From an uncultured Microbacterium sp. (GTDB lineage: Bacteria > Actinomycetota > Actinomycetes > Actinomycetales > Microbacteriaceae), in assembly GCF_943912325.1 (NCBI RefSeq), contig NZ_CALTTX010000005.1, positions 1 through 64,000 on the forward strand: a DNA stretch of 64,000 bases, in the 5' to 3' direction. A model generated the notes under the pieces. That model saw only the letters and a program-made list of their open reading frames with translations. It searched no databases and had not been told where the DNA came from. The translations under genes were made by a program, and so were the position numbers. Below, piece after piece: positions 50,382 through 58,124 of the stretch (the stretch's first letter is position 1; each line of letters opens with the position of its first letter).

Positions 50382-51941
50382 TCAACGCCAAACGATCTCC
50401 ACTCGGTGAAGCATTGCCTCACGTGCAACGCCCGCGCGCCGTGCCTCGAAGTCCTTCTCCGACTCACCCTTCCTAGGCAGGGTCGTTGTTGGGACACCCG
50501 CGGGCCAGTCCCCCACCGTCACGGACTCGATCAGATCCCGGAAGAACAGTCGCTTGCGATCAGGACGCCAATCGGCCCACCGCGCCAGCGCCTCGCGACG
50601 CTCTCCCCAGACGTCGACTCCGAGCGGCCCGCCCTGCGCGCCGTCGACCTGCGCCGACAGCCGAGCGATCTCCGAATCCAGCCGAGCGACCTCGCTCTGG
50701 GCCTCAGACTCAGACATGATCCCGGCGATGAACGCGCGCCCTGCCCTATCCCGCTCGGCCTTCCGGGCAGCGAGCTCCTTGCGGAAGCCCTCAAGGTCGC
50801 TGTTCGCTTCCTCGCGCTCGCGCTTGACGCGGTCCCAGTAGGGCACGTCGTCCAGATGAGCCACGCACTGTTCGTACAGATACGCCTCCAGGGCCTTCGC
50901 GTCGATGCTCACTCGGCCCTTGTCGCCGTTCTCATCCGGCGCGTGGCTGGGGTGGTCGCCGTTCATGAAGGCACGGCAACTCATCTTGAGGAAGTCGCCG
51001 TCGTTGCGCGAGACAGTCGCCAATGGACCACCGCAACGACCGCACCGGATGAGTCCACCGCCAAGCGGGTACTTCGAGGACTTGACTCCGAGAGCGTTGG
51101 TTCGGCGCGAGGAATCCGGCGCGAGTTTCGTCACGAGCCGCGAATGCGTGTCGTGGTCCAGAATCGGCTCCCAGCAATCCTCGATGCCAGCCGAGTTCGT
51201 GCCCGCCGTCGCGGGGTTGATCAGAATGTTACGCAAGACCGAGTGCCGCCAGGCCGTGCCCTTGCGAGTGAAATCGTCGCGCCCGTTCCAGTCCTTCACG
51301 ATGCCGTACAGCGTGTCGTCCAGATCGAGAACCCGGTGCGCGGCCTCCTTGATCAGCTTGGACTCGCGGTCGTCGATGACCAGCGACCGATCCTCGCGGC
51401 GGTATCCGAAAGGCGGCACGCCACCGTGCCAGCGACCGTCCTTCACGCGCTGCACCTGCGCGCTCTTCACGCGCTCGGCAGTTCGCTCAGCCTCGGCCTG
51501 GTCCCACACTGCGATGGTGAGCATCGAGGCGCGGCCGTCCGCAGTGTCGAGATCATGCTGACCCGATGACACGGTGTGGATTCGGATGCCCGATGCCCGC
51601 ACAGCGTCGATCAACGCTTGCAGCTCCACGACCCGGCGAGTCAGTCGGCTGTTCGAGTAGGCAATCACAGCGTCGAATCGACGCTGCCCGATCTCCTGTA
51701 TGAATCTGCGGTAGGCAGGGCGCAGCTTGTTCGAGAGGGTGCTCGCAGAGATGTCGTTGTCTGTGAAGATCTCCCACGAGTCGTAGCCGAGCCTCTTCGC
51801 AAGCTCGATGCACTCATCCTTCTGGCGGTCAACGCCGAGCGCACGCCCTTCCCTGTCCTTTGAGATGCGCGTATATATGGCAACATGCCCCGACGCCGAA
51901 ACGACGGACTGCCGAGAGGCGGTAGTGATACCCCGAGCCAA
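50382..51941 (-). CDS. Large serine recombinase (integrase)
   Basis: About 519 residues. The catalytic domain begins VAIYTRISKDREGRALGVDRQ, where the Ser of TRIS is the nucleophile; RLTRRVVELQALI and the E helix follow. Then come the recombinase domain (GVPPFGYRREDRSLVID), a zinc ribbon (RCGRCGGPLATV...MSC) and a coiled coil (about 390-450), as in phiC31/Bxb1-type integrases. I choose the TTG at 51941, four bases after GGAGG; the open frame extends to 51986 without a better start. Its 5' end lies about 170 bases from the attR core, the normal integrase position. Confidence 0.92.
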   Translation of the reverse strand: MARGITTASRQSVVSASGHVAIYTRISKDREGRALGVDRQKDECIELAKRLGYDSWEIFTDNDISASTLSNKLRPAYRRFIQEIGQRRFDAVIAYSNSRLTRRVVELQALIDAVRASGIRIHTVSSGQHDLDTADGRASMLTIAVWDQAEAERTAERVKSAQVQRVKDGRWHGGVPPFGYRREDRSLVIDDRESKLIKEAAHRVLDLDDTLYGIVKDWNGRDDFTRKGTAWRHSVLRNILINPATAGTNSAGIEDCWEPILDHDTHSRLVTKLAPDSSRRTNALGVKSSKYPLGGGLIRCGRCGGPLATVSRNDGDFLKMSCRAFMNGDHPSHAPDENGDKGRVSIDAKALEAYLYEQCVAHLDDVPYWDRVKREREEANSDLEGFRKELAARKAERDRAGRAFIAGIMSESEAQSEVARLDSEIARLSAQVDGAQGGPLGVDVWGERREALARWADWRPDRKRLFFRDLIESVTVGDWPAGVPTTTLPRKGESEKDFEARRAGVAREAMLHRVEIVWR

Positions 51942-52061
51942 GGTTCCTCCAAAGAGTTGACTGACGAGGACGCCGGGTGGAGGCACTTTGAGTACTGCCC
52001 CACCTGCCAGACCAACGGCAAGATCCTTGCCGACCGGCGACGCTCGCGCATCGACAAATGA
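51885..52061 (+). CDS. 58-residue ORF encoding an Fpg/Nei zinc-finger half
   Basis: From an ATG at 51885 the frame encodes 58 residues. The last 23 (FEYCPTCQTNGKIL, then ADRRRSRIDK) match the second half of the zinc finger of the interrupted host glycosylase (LEYCATCQTGGKLL, ADRRLSRLLK), but with clear differences, so it came with the element. The first 35 residues are low complexity. Its 5' part is antisense to the start of the integrase gene. ATATAT ends six bases upstream of the ATG, so it might be a leaderless gene. It may be a scar of an earlier integration in another host, or a functional supplement. Confidence 0.6.
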   Translation: MPRRRNDGLPRGGSDTPSQGSSKELTDEDAGWRHFEYCPTCQTNGKILADRRRSRIDK

Positions 52062-52084
52062 GTCGATATGTCAATTATCGACCA

Positions 52085-52135
52085 TAGGGCGCAAACAGTC
52101 ACCATTCACAACAGCCTCGAGTACTGCGCCACGTG
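52085..52135. other. attR, right junction of the integrated element
   Basis: Element arm TAGGGCGCAAACAG (52085-52098), inner TCACCATTCAC (52099-52109), core AA (52110-52111), then host CAGCCTCGAG. Joined with the attL arm it forms a 52-base dyad (attP). Confidence 0.85.
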
Positions 52136-52190
52136 CCAGACGGGCGGCAAGCTGCTCGCCGACCGACGCCTCTCGCGGCTGCTGAAATAG
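52112..52190 (+). pseudogene. Fpg/Nei-family DNA glycosylase, detached 3' part
   Basis: In the frame AAC-AGC-CTC this encodes NSLEYCATCQTGGKLL and ADRRLSRLLK, then TAG at 52188-52190. It is the second CxxC pair of the C-terminal zinc finger and the basic tail of the glycosylase whose first 268 codons lie at 44361-45164. Precise excision at the AA core would rebuild one 293-residue gene. Confidence 0.88.
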
Positions 52191-52208
52191 CGGGCCAGGG
52201 CCTTCGCG

Positions 52209-52595
52209 CTAGAGGTAGGCCACGAAGGAGCTCGGAACCGTGACGTTGTCGGGCAGCCCGTGGAATGCCGGGGCGACGAGATCCGGCGTGTACCCGGCGA
52301 TGCCGCATCCGACGGGGGTGAGGAAGAAGCGCAGCTCGGGATGAGCCTGCGCATAGTCCACGAATCCGCGCGCGTGCTCTGTCAGCTCGTCGAGGCCACT
52401 CATGGTGTCGATCGCGTATGTCTGCCCATGGTGACCACGCCCCTCGCCCCACACCGCCCCGAATCGCTCATACGCGATGCGAGCGGCCCCGCCCCCGTGG
52501 GCGCCCGCGGCATTCGAGCCGAACACGAACACGTCGTTCGGCTGCAGCTCGCTAATGACTTCGGGCGTGATCTTCACGTGTTCTCCGTTCGGCAC
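52209..52595 (-). CDS. A1S_2505-like protein of unknown function
   Basis: 128 residues: VFVFGSNAAGAHGGGAARIAY, FGAVWGEGRGHHGQTYAID, a helical FVDYAQAHPELRF, and LTPVGCGIAGYTPDLVAPAF. This matches a widespread small family (A1S_2505 type) that looks like a macrodomain-like, nucleotide- or ADP-ribose-binding fold with Gly-rich loops. No catalytic role is established to my knowledge. It begins at a GTG and lies directly beyond the restored glycosylase end, so it is host, not element. Confidence 0.6.
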   Translation of the reverse strand: MPNGEHVKITPEVISELQPNDVFVFGSNAAGAHGGGAARIAYERFGAVWGEGRGHHGQTYAIDTMSGLDELTEHARGFVDYAQAHPELRFFLTPVGCGIAGYTPDLVAPAFHGLPDNVTVPSSFVAYL

Positions 52596-52705
52596 AACGT
52601 CATCGTGGCGGTGGAATCATCCGCGCTTGAAACCCCAGCCAATCACTGACGTTCGTCCGCCCGCCACCCGACGATGTTGAGCCGCCGCGGTGGGATGATC
52701 GAAGG

Positions 52706-53734
52706 GTGTCCTCGGTTCCCGCAGATCCGCTGCCGATTGCTCCCACGCCGATCGGCGCCGAGCCCGTCGACCCCGAAAAGGTGCGCCAGGCGCTGACGGC
52801 GGCGCAGCAGTACTACCTGCAGGGGCGCACGATGGAGGCGATCGCGGCCGAGTTTCGCACGTCGCGATCGACGATCTCGCGGCTGCTTTCGTACGCGCGC
52901 GACGTCGGACTCGTCGACATTCGCGTCCGCTCGCCGTTCGAGGCGCCCCGCATGCTCGAACACGAGCTGCACGCCCGCTTCGGCGTCACGGCGCACACGA
53001 CCGCCGTCCCCGATGACGTCGGCGACATCGAGCGCCTCGACCTCGTCGCGCGACAGGCCGCGAACGTCGTCGGCATGCACATCGAATCGCACATGACGAT
53101 CGGGCTTGCCTGGGGCTCGACGATGTCGGCCGTGAGTCGCCACCTCGTGCGCAAGCGCACGGCGGGCACGCGTCTCGTGCAGCTGAACGGCTCGGGCAAC
53201 ACCCGCACGACGGGCCTCGTTTACGCGAGCGAGATCCTCGGTCGCTTCGGCGCCGCCTTCGGCGCGCAAGTGCAGCAGTTCCCCGTGCCCGCATTCTTCG
53301 ATGACCCGACAACGAAGCAGGCCATGTGGCGGGAGCGCAGCACGAAGCGAATCCTCGATATGCAGCGGCAGATGGATGCCGTGGTGTTCAGCGTCGGCGC
53401 ACCGGGTTCATCGGTCCCGAGTCACGTGTACACCGGCGGGTATCTCGATCCCGAGGACCTCGCGACGCTCGCGCGCGACGGCGTGGTCGGCGACGTCGCG
53501 ACGGTGTTCTATCGCGCCGACGGCTCACACACCGGCATCGCTCTCAACCAGCGCGCGACAGGACCCTCGCTCGAGCTGCTCGCGGACGTGAAACGGCGCA
53601 TCTGCATCGTCTCGGGCACGTCGAAAATAGACAGCCTGCGGGGCGCGCTCGCGGCGGGGCTCGTCTCGGACCTCGTGATCGACGAGCCGAGCGCGCGGGC
53701 ACTCTTGACCCGAGCCGACGAATCGCTCGTCTGA
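52706..53734 (+). CDS. SorC/DeoR-type sugar-binding transcriptional regulator
   Basis: 342 residues. N-terminal HTH (ARFGVTA preceded by YYLQGRTMEAIAAEF and TSRSTISRLLSYARDVGLV, residues 30-75) and a C-terminal SorC effector domain with IGLAWGSTMSAVSRHL, LVQLNGSGNT, VVFSVGAPG and ICIVSGTSKIDSLRGAL. The effector is usually a phosphorylated sugar. No sugar operon adjoins; the riboflavin operon follows after 100 bases but has its own riboswitch. GTG start; GATGAT ends six bases upstream. Confidence 0.88.
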   Translation: MSSVPADPLPIAPTPIGAEPVDPEKVRQALTAAQQYYLQGRTMEAIAAEFRTSRSTISRLLSYARDVGLVDIRVRSPFEAPRMLEHELHARFGVTAHTTAVPDDVGDIERLDLVARQAANVVGMHIESHMTIGLAWGSTMSAVSRHLVRKRTAGTRLVQLNGSGNTRTTGLVYASEILGRFGAAFGAQVQQFPVPAFFDDPTTKQAMWRERSTKRILDMQRQMDAVVFSVGAPGSSVPSHVYTGGYLDPEDLATLARDGVVGDVATVFYRADGSHTGIALNQRATGPSLELLADVKRRICIVSGTSKIDSLRGALAAGLVSDLVIDEPSARALLTRADESLV

Positions 53735-53819
53735 ACAGCACGGTTCGCGGAGCGGCGCGGCCCGGAAGAGCCCTGCGTCGCGAAATGACTGGGAATGTCT
53801 CGCGCACGCCCGCGTTGGC

Positions 53820-53825
53820 TACAGT
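53820..53825 (+). promoter_or_regulatory. -10 box of the riboflavin operon
   Basis: TACAGT at 53820-53825 lies just upstream of the FMN riboswitch. The -35 region is weak (TGTCTC with an 18-base gap). Confidence 0.5.
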
Positions 53826-53837
53826 GGAGCAGACAGT

Positions 53838-53996
53838 TGTGCTCCGGGGTCGGTGAGAATCCGAACCGGCGGTGAGAGTCCGCGACCCGAGCGCCGCCAC
53901 GGCGGCGCGAGGTTGATCCGGTGAAAATCCGGAACCGACGGTGATGCATGCACGGTTCGACAGAACGCGCGTGCGAGTCCGGATGGAAGGAGCAAC
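53838..53996 (+). ncRNA. FMN riboswitch (RFN element)
   Basis: All conserved blocks are present: TGCTCCGGGGTCGGTGA, GAATCCGAACCGGCGGT, GAGAGTCCGCGACCCG, a variable hairpin (CGCCGCCACGGCGGCG), GGTGAAAATCCGGAACCGA, then AGTCCGGATGGAAGGAGCA closing the P1 stem. FMN binding should lower expression of ribD-ribE-ribBA-ribH. It ends 75 bases before the ribD start. Confidence 0.95.
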
Positions 53997-54071
53997 GGCA
54001 TCGACGACGCGCATGGGCGCGGCGTGCGGTGCCGCGTGCGCGAGACCCCGGGGCGTTCGAGAGGACACCCG

Positions 54072-55157
54072 ATGGCAGCCACGACGGCGGAGCGCGAGGC
54101 GCTCGCGCGTGCGCTCACGCTTGCCCGGCGCGGCCCGCGCGGCGTGAACCCGCAGGTCGGCGCGGTCGTGCTCTCGCCGTCGGGCGAGGTCCTCGCCGAG
54201 GGCTACCACCGCGGCGCCGGCACGGCCCACGCCGAGGTCGACGCGCTGTCCCAGCTCGAACCCGGCGCGGCGGTAGGCGCGACGGTCGTCGTGACGCTCG
54301 AACCGTGCAACCACACGGGCCGCACGGGTCCGTGTGCGCAGGCTCTCATCGAGGCGGGCGTCGCTCGCGTCGTCTACGCGATCGACGACCCGGGCGACGC
54401 GTCGAGCGGGGGCGCCGCGCGCTTACGCGCGGCGGGGATCGACGTCGTTTCGGGAGTGCTCGCGGACGAGGCATCCGCTCTGCTCGATTCGTGGCTCACG
54501 GTCATGCGCCTCGGGCGCCCGCACGTCACGGTCAAATGGGCGCAGTCGCTCGATGGCCGGGCCGCGGCGGCCGACGGCACGAGCAAGTGGATCACGGGCC
54601 CGGTCGCGCGCGAAGACGTGCACCGGCGCCGCGCCGAAGCCGATGCGATCATCGTTGGCACGGGCACGCTGCTCGCTGACGACCCCGCTCTCACGGCTCG
54701 CCGCCCCGACGGCACGCTCTATGACCACCAGCCGTTGCCGGTCGTGCTCGGGCAGCGCTCGGTTCCTGACGACGCGGCTGTGCGTCGGCATCCGCTCCCC
54801 CTCTTTCATCGTGACGGAGACAACCTTTTCGGCGAATGGGGCGATCCGGATGCCTCGACGTCGCTGCTGACGCAACTGCGGGAACGCGGCGTACAGCGCG
54901 TCTTCGTCGAGGGAGGCCCGACGATCGCGAGCGCATTCCTGCGTGCGGGCCTTGCCGATGAGGTGCTCTGCTACATCGCGCCGACCCTCATCGGCAGCGG
55001 CGCGAACGGCGACGACCGCCCCGCGCTGCGCAGCCTCGGCGTCGACACGATCGCCGAGCAGCACCGGCTCGCGATCGCGAGCGTCGAGCGCCTGGGCGAT
55101 GACCTTTTGATCGTCGCGCGGCCCGCGCAACGACCCTCCCCCGAAGGAGTGCACTGA
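54072..55157 (+). CDS. ribD: Bifunctional diaminohydroxyphosphoribosylaminopyrimidine deaminase / reductase
   Basis: 361 residues. The N-terminal cytidine-deaminase-fold domain has HAEVDAL and LEPCNHTGRTGPC (zinc ligands); the C-terminal DHFR-like reductase domain has TVKWAQSLDGRAA, SKWITGP, IVGTGTLLADDPALTAR and VFVEGGPTIASAFL. It carries out the second and third steps of riboflavin synthesis from the GTP side. I choose the ATG at 54072 (GAGAGGA upstream) over a start at 54024 close to the riboswitch. The next gene overlaps by one base. Confidence 0.94.
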   Translation: MAATTAEREALARALTLARRGPRGVNPQVGAVVLSPSGEVLAEGYHRGAGTAHAEVDALSQLEPGAAVGATVVVTLEPCNHTGRTGPCAQALIEAGVARVVYAIDDPGDASSGGAARLRAAGIDVVSGVLADEASALLDSWLTVMRLGRPHVTVKWAQSLDGRAAAADGTSKWITGPVAREDVHRRRAEADAIIVGTGTLLADDPALTARRPDGTLYDHQPLPVVLGQRSVPDDAAVRRHPLPLFHRDGDNLFGEWGDPDASTSLLTQLRERGVQRVFVEGGPTIASAFLRAGLADEVLCYIAPTLIGSGANGDDRPALRSLGVDTIAEQHRLAIASVERLGDDLLIVARPAQRPSPEGVH

Positions 55158-55885
55158 TGTTCACCGGAATCATCGAAGAACAGGGCGAAGTGCTCGACGT
55201 CGCACCCTCGGGCGACGGCGCGCGCCTGACGATCCGCGCGCCGCTCGCGGTGTCGGACGCGACGCACGGCGCCTCGATTCAGGTCTCGGGCGTGTGCCTC
55301 ACGGTCGTCGATTTCGACGCCGAGGGCTTCACCGCCGACGTCATGCGCCAAACGCTCGACGTCACGACCCTCGGCGCGCTCGCGCCCGGCACGGCCGTCA
55401 ACATCGAGCGCGCGATGAGCGCCGGCGGCCGCCTCGGCGGTCACATCGTGCAGGGGCATGTGGATGCCACGGGCACGATCCTCGACGTGCGCCCCGGCGA
55501 CCGCTGGAGTGTCGTGCGCGTGGGAATTCCGCGCGAGCTAGCCCCCGTCGTCGTCGACAAGGGCTCGATCGCGATCGATGGCGTCTCGCTCACCGTCAGC
55601 GCCGTCAGCGCGCCGCACGAAGCCGAGGCCTGGTTCGAGGTGTCGCTGATCCCCGAGACGCTTGCCGCGACGACGCTCGGCGCGCGCACTGTCGGCGATC
55701 GCGTCAACCTCGAGACCGACGTGCTCGCGCGGCACGTGCAGCGTCTGCTCGCTTTCTCACTTCCGTCGATCGACGCACCAGCGCCCGGCGCAACCCCGCT
55801 CACCTCAACCCTGCCCATCTCACCCACGCTCGCCTCACCCCTGAACGACCCGCAACCGCACGACCCGCAAGGAGGCTCACGATGA
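55157..55885 (+). CDS. ribE: Riboflavin synthase alpha chain
   Basis: 242 residues with two lumazine-binding barrels: MFTGIIEEQGEV and HGASIQVSGVCLTVVDF in the first, GGHIVQGHVDATGTI and GSIAIDGVSLTVSAV in the second. It dismutates two 6,7-dimethyl-8-ribityllumazine molecules to riboflavin. The final 40 residues are a Pro-rich tail not needed by the family (LTSTLPISPTLASPLND). It starts in TGATG with the ribD stop and overlaps ribBA by ATGA. Confidence 0.93.
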   Translation: MFTGIIEEQGEVLDVAPSGDGARLTIRAPLAVSDATHGASIQVSGVCLTVVDFDAEGFTADVMRQTLDVTTLGALAPGTAVNIERAMSAGGRLGGHIVQGHVDATGTILDVRPGDRWSVVRVGIPRELAPVVVDKGSIAIDGVSLTVSAVSAPHEAEAWFEVSLIPETLAATTLGARTVGDRVNLETDVLARHVQRLLAFSLPSIDAPAPGATPLTSTLPISPTLASPLNDPQPHDPQGGSR

Positions 55886-57189
55886 GCCCGCAGCTGTCCT
55901 CCATCCCCGACGCTCTCGAGGCCCTTCGCCAGGGTCGGCCCGTGCTCGTGGCCGACGACGAGAACCGTGAGAACGAGGGCGATGTCGTGCTCTCGGCCGA
56001 GCGCGCGAGCGCCGAGTGGCTCGCGTGGACGGTGCGCTGGTCGAGCGGATTCGTGTGCGCGCCGATGCCCGCCGAGTGGGCCGATCGCCTCGACCTCGCG
56101 CCGATGGTCGCGCGGAACGAAGACGCGCGCGGCACGGCCTACACCGTCAGCGTCGATGCTGCTTCGGGCGTCACGACGGGCATCAGCGCGGCCGACCGCG
56201 CGCACACGCTGCGCGTTCTCGCCGACCCCACCTCGACGCCCACGAGCGTCACCCGCCCCGGTCACGTGCTGCCGCTGCGCGCGGTCGAGGGGGGCGTGCG
56301 CGAGCGCGGGGGTCACACCGAGGCATCCGTCGAACTCATGCGACTCGCGGGCCTTGCGCCCGTCGCGGCGATCGCCGAGGTCGTCGCCGAGGACGGCTCG
56401 ATGATGCGCCTGCCGGGCCTGATCGCGCTGGGCGCCGAGAACGCGATCCCCGTCATCACGATCGAGCAGCTCATCGCGTATCTTGACGAGCACGAGCCGC
56501 TGCCCGCCCTCGACGCACGGGAGGCAACCGCGAGCCGCCGACGCGTGAGCCTGCGCGCCGAGGCGAACGTGCCGACCTCGCACGGCACCTTCCGCTTTCT
56601 CGCGTTCAAAGACCGCGTGACCGGCACCGACCACCTCGCGATCGTTTCGGGTGACCTTCTCGATGACGCACCCCTCGTGCGCGTTCACTCGGAGTGCCTG
56701 ACGGGCGAGGCCTTCGACTCGCTCAAGTGCGAGTGCGGTCCGCAGCTCGACGAGGCTCTCGATCGCATTTCGCGCGAGGGCGGCGTCGTGATCTACATGC
56801 GCGGGCACGAGGGGCGCGGCATCGGCCTGATCAACAAACTGCGGGCGTACGCCCTGCAAGAGCGCGGTCTCGACACGGTCGACGCGAACCTTGCCCTCGG
56901 GCTCCCCGCCGATGCGCGCGACTACGCGGCTGCGGCCGGCATGCTCGCCGAACTCGGCGTCGAGCGCGTGCGCCTGTTGAGCAACAACCCCGACAAGGTC
57001 GCGCAGTTGCGCGGCTTCGGACTCGACGTCATCGAGCAGGTGCCGTTGCTCGTCGGGGTCGGCGCCAACAACCACCAGTACCTCGAGACCAAGCGCGACC
57101 GCATGGGGCACGTCATCGGCGCGGGCGAGCTCGAGAACGCGATCGCCCACATGGCGGGGGCACACGAGACGACAGGAGATCAGCGATGA
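55882..57189 (+). CDS. ribBA: Bifunctional 3,4-dihydroxy-2-butanone-4-phosphate synthase / GTP cyclohydrolase II
   Basis: 435 residues. N-terminal DHBP synthase: ADDENRENEGD, MVARNEDARGTAYTVSVDA, RPGHVLPLRA and RGGHTEASVEL. C-terminal GTP cyclohydrolase II: HSECLTGEAFDSLKCECG (zinc Cys), RGHEGRGIGLINKL and LLSNNPDKVAQL. It supplies both precursors of riboflavin. GGAGG lies before the ATG at 55882. Confidence 0.95.
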   Translation: MSPQLSSIPDALEALRQGRPVLVADDENRENEGDVVLSAERASAEWLAWTVRWSSGFVCAPMPAEWADRLDLAPMVARNEDARGTAYTVSVDAASGVTTGISAADRAHTLRVLADPTSTPTSVTRPGHVLPLRAVEGGVRERGGHTEASVELMRLAGLAPVAAIAEVVAEDGSMMRLPGLIALGAENAIPVITIEQLIAYLDEHEPLPALDAREATASRRRVSLRAEANVPTSHGTFRFLAFKDRVTGTDHLAIVSGDLLDDAPLVRVHSECLTGEAFDSLKCECGPQLDEALDRISREGGVVIYMRGHEGRGIGLINKLRAYALQERGLDTVDANLALGLPADARDYAAAAGMLAELGVERVRLLSNNPDKVAQLRGFGLDVIEQVPLLVGVGANNHQYLETKRDRMGHVIGAGELENAIAHMAGAHETTGDQR

Positions 57190-57665
57190 GCATCGAAGGC
57201 GCACCGAAACCAGGAGAGCGAGTGGATGCCTCGGGGCTCCGCGTCGTCATCGTCGCCGGCACGTGGCACGAGCAGATCTCGGACGGGCTCATCGCGGGGG
57301 CCGAGCGGGCAGTGCGCGAAGCGGGCGCATCGTTCGAGATCGTGCGCGTACCCGGATCGTTCGAGCTGCCGGTCGTCAGCAAGGCCGCGCTCGATGCGGG
57401 CGCCGATGCGGTCGTCGCACTCGGCGTCATCATCCGCGGGGGGACGCCGCACTTCGAGTACGTCTCATCGGCCGCGACCGATGGCCTCACGCGCGTCGCG
57501 CTCGACGCGGGAAAGCCCGTCGGCTTCGGCCTGCTCACTCTCGACGACGAGCAGCAGGGGCTTGATCGCGCGGGGCTTGCCGGGTCGAAAGAGGACAAGG
57601 GATACGAAGCAGCGGATGCCGCGGTGCGGACAGCCCTCGCGCTCCGCGCGCTGCGCTCCGTCTGA
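57186..57665 (+). CDS. ribH: 6,7-dimethyl-8-ribityllumazine synthase
   Basis: 159 residues. Lumazine synthase motifs: VVIVAGTWHEQISDGLIAGA, VRVPGSFELPVVSKA, DAVVALGVIIRGGTPHFEYVSS and PVGFGLLTLDDEQQGLDRAG. It joins the ribD-derived pyrimidine and the ribBA-derived butanone. ATGA overlap with ribBA; last gene of the FMN-controlled operon. Confidence 0.95.
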   Translation: MSIEGAPKPGERVDASGLRVVIVAGTWHEQISDGLIAGAERAVREAGASFEIVRVPGSFELPVVSKAALDAGADAVVALGVIIRGGTPHFEYVSSAATDGLTRVALDAGKPVGFGLLTLDDEQQGLDRAGLAGSKEDKGYEAADAAVRTALALRALRSV

Positions 57666-57733
57666 GTCCGACTGGCGCGCGCTCGAGCTTCTCGGGCGAC
57701 TCGCGATGCTGAACCTTCAGCTAGACTGAACCC

Positions 57734-58087
57734 ATGGAGATCCTGCGGCACGTCGTCCTTCTCGTCCACCTCATCGGCTTCGCGACGCTCTTCGGGGCGT
57801 GGCTCACGGCCCTCGTGCAAAAGAAGCGCGTCTTCTCGCGCCTCATGACCGAGGGAATGGGAATCGCCTTTCTTGCCGGCCTCGTTCTTTCGGCGCCGTT
57901 CGGCCTCAGCTACGAGCTCAACTACGTCAAGATCGGCGTCAAGCTCGTCGTGCTGCTCGTGATCGGCGCCATTCTGGGGATCGGCACGGCTCGCCAGAAG
58001 CGCACCGGATCGCTCCCCGCTCCGATGTTCTGGTCGGTCGGCATCCTGACCCTGCTCAACGCCGCTCTCGCGGTCCTCTGGCGCTGA
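57734..58087 (+). CDS. Small four-helix membrane protein, unknown function
   Basis: 117 residues with about four hydrophobic helices (VVLLVHLIGFATLFGAWLTAL, IAFLAGLVLSAPFGL, IGVKLVVLLVIGAILGI, FWSVGILTLLNAALAVLW). A basic loop QKKRVFSRL follows the first helix. No enzymatic motif. It has a leaderless start: TAGACT, GAACCC, ATG. Confidence 0.75.
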   Translation: MEILRHVVLLVHLIGFATLFGAWLTALVQKKRVFSRLMTEGMGIAFLAGLVLSAPFGLSYELNYVKIGVKLVVLLVIGAILGIGTARQKRTGSLPAPMFWSVGILTLLNAALAVLWR

Positions 58088-58124
58088 CGCCGCCGCAGGG
58101 AGCACCAGCCCCGCGGAAACGGCG

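Larger units (their letters stand above)
45165..52111. mobile_element. 6.9-kb integrated element, capsid-carrying satellite-like
   Basis: The limits are set by the interrupted glycosylase gene and the rebuilt attP dyad. Contents in order: sigma70-type promoter and structured leader, major-capsid-like gene, three hairpins, two small zinc-binding-type genes, a recombinase-like gene lacking its catalytic N terminus, a tRNA-like sequence, a strong terminator, an unknown 290-residue gene, an XRE repressor divergent to a small membrane protein, a 96-residue gene, a large serine integrase and a small zinc-half ORF. There is no terminase, portal, protease, tail, lysis or replication gene. That pattern fits a phage satellite or a decayed prophage; the ordered, coupled genes favour a satellite. 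Confidence 0.85.

Noticed and set aside
45165..52111. Complete prophage
   Set aside because: Only one structural gene is present. Terminase, portal, tail and lysis genes are absent in 6.9 kb and the window shows no further phage genes outside the att sites.
51988..52185. Plus-strand frame across attR
   Set aside because: It is the wrong frame for both zinc-finger halves; the meaningful frames are 51885-52061 and 52112-52190.
53734..54071. SorC protein as regulator of the riboflavin operon
   Set aside because: The riboflavin genes have their own -10 box and an intact FMN riboswitch; proximity to SorC alone is not evidence.
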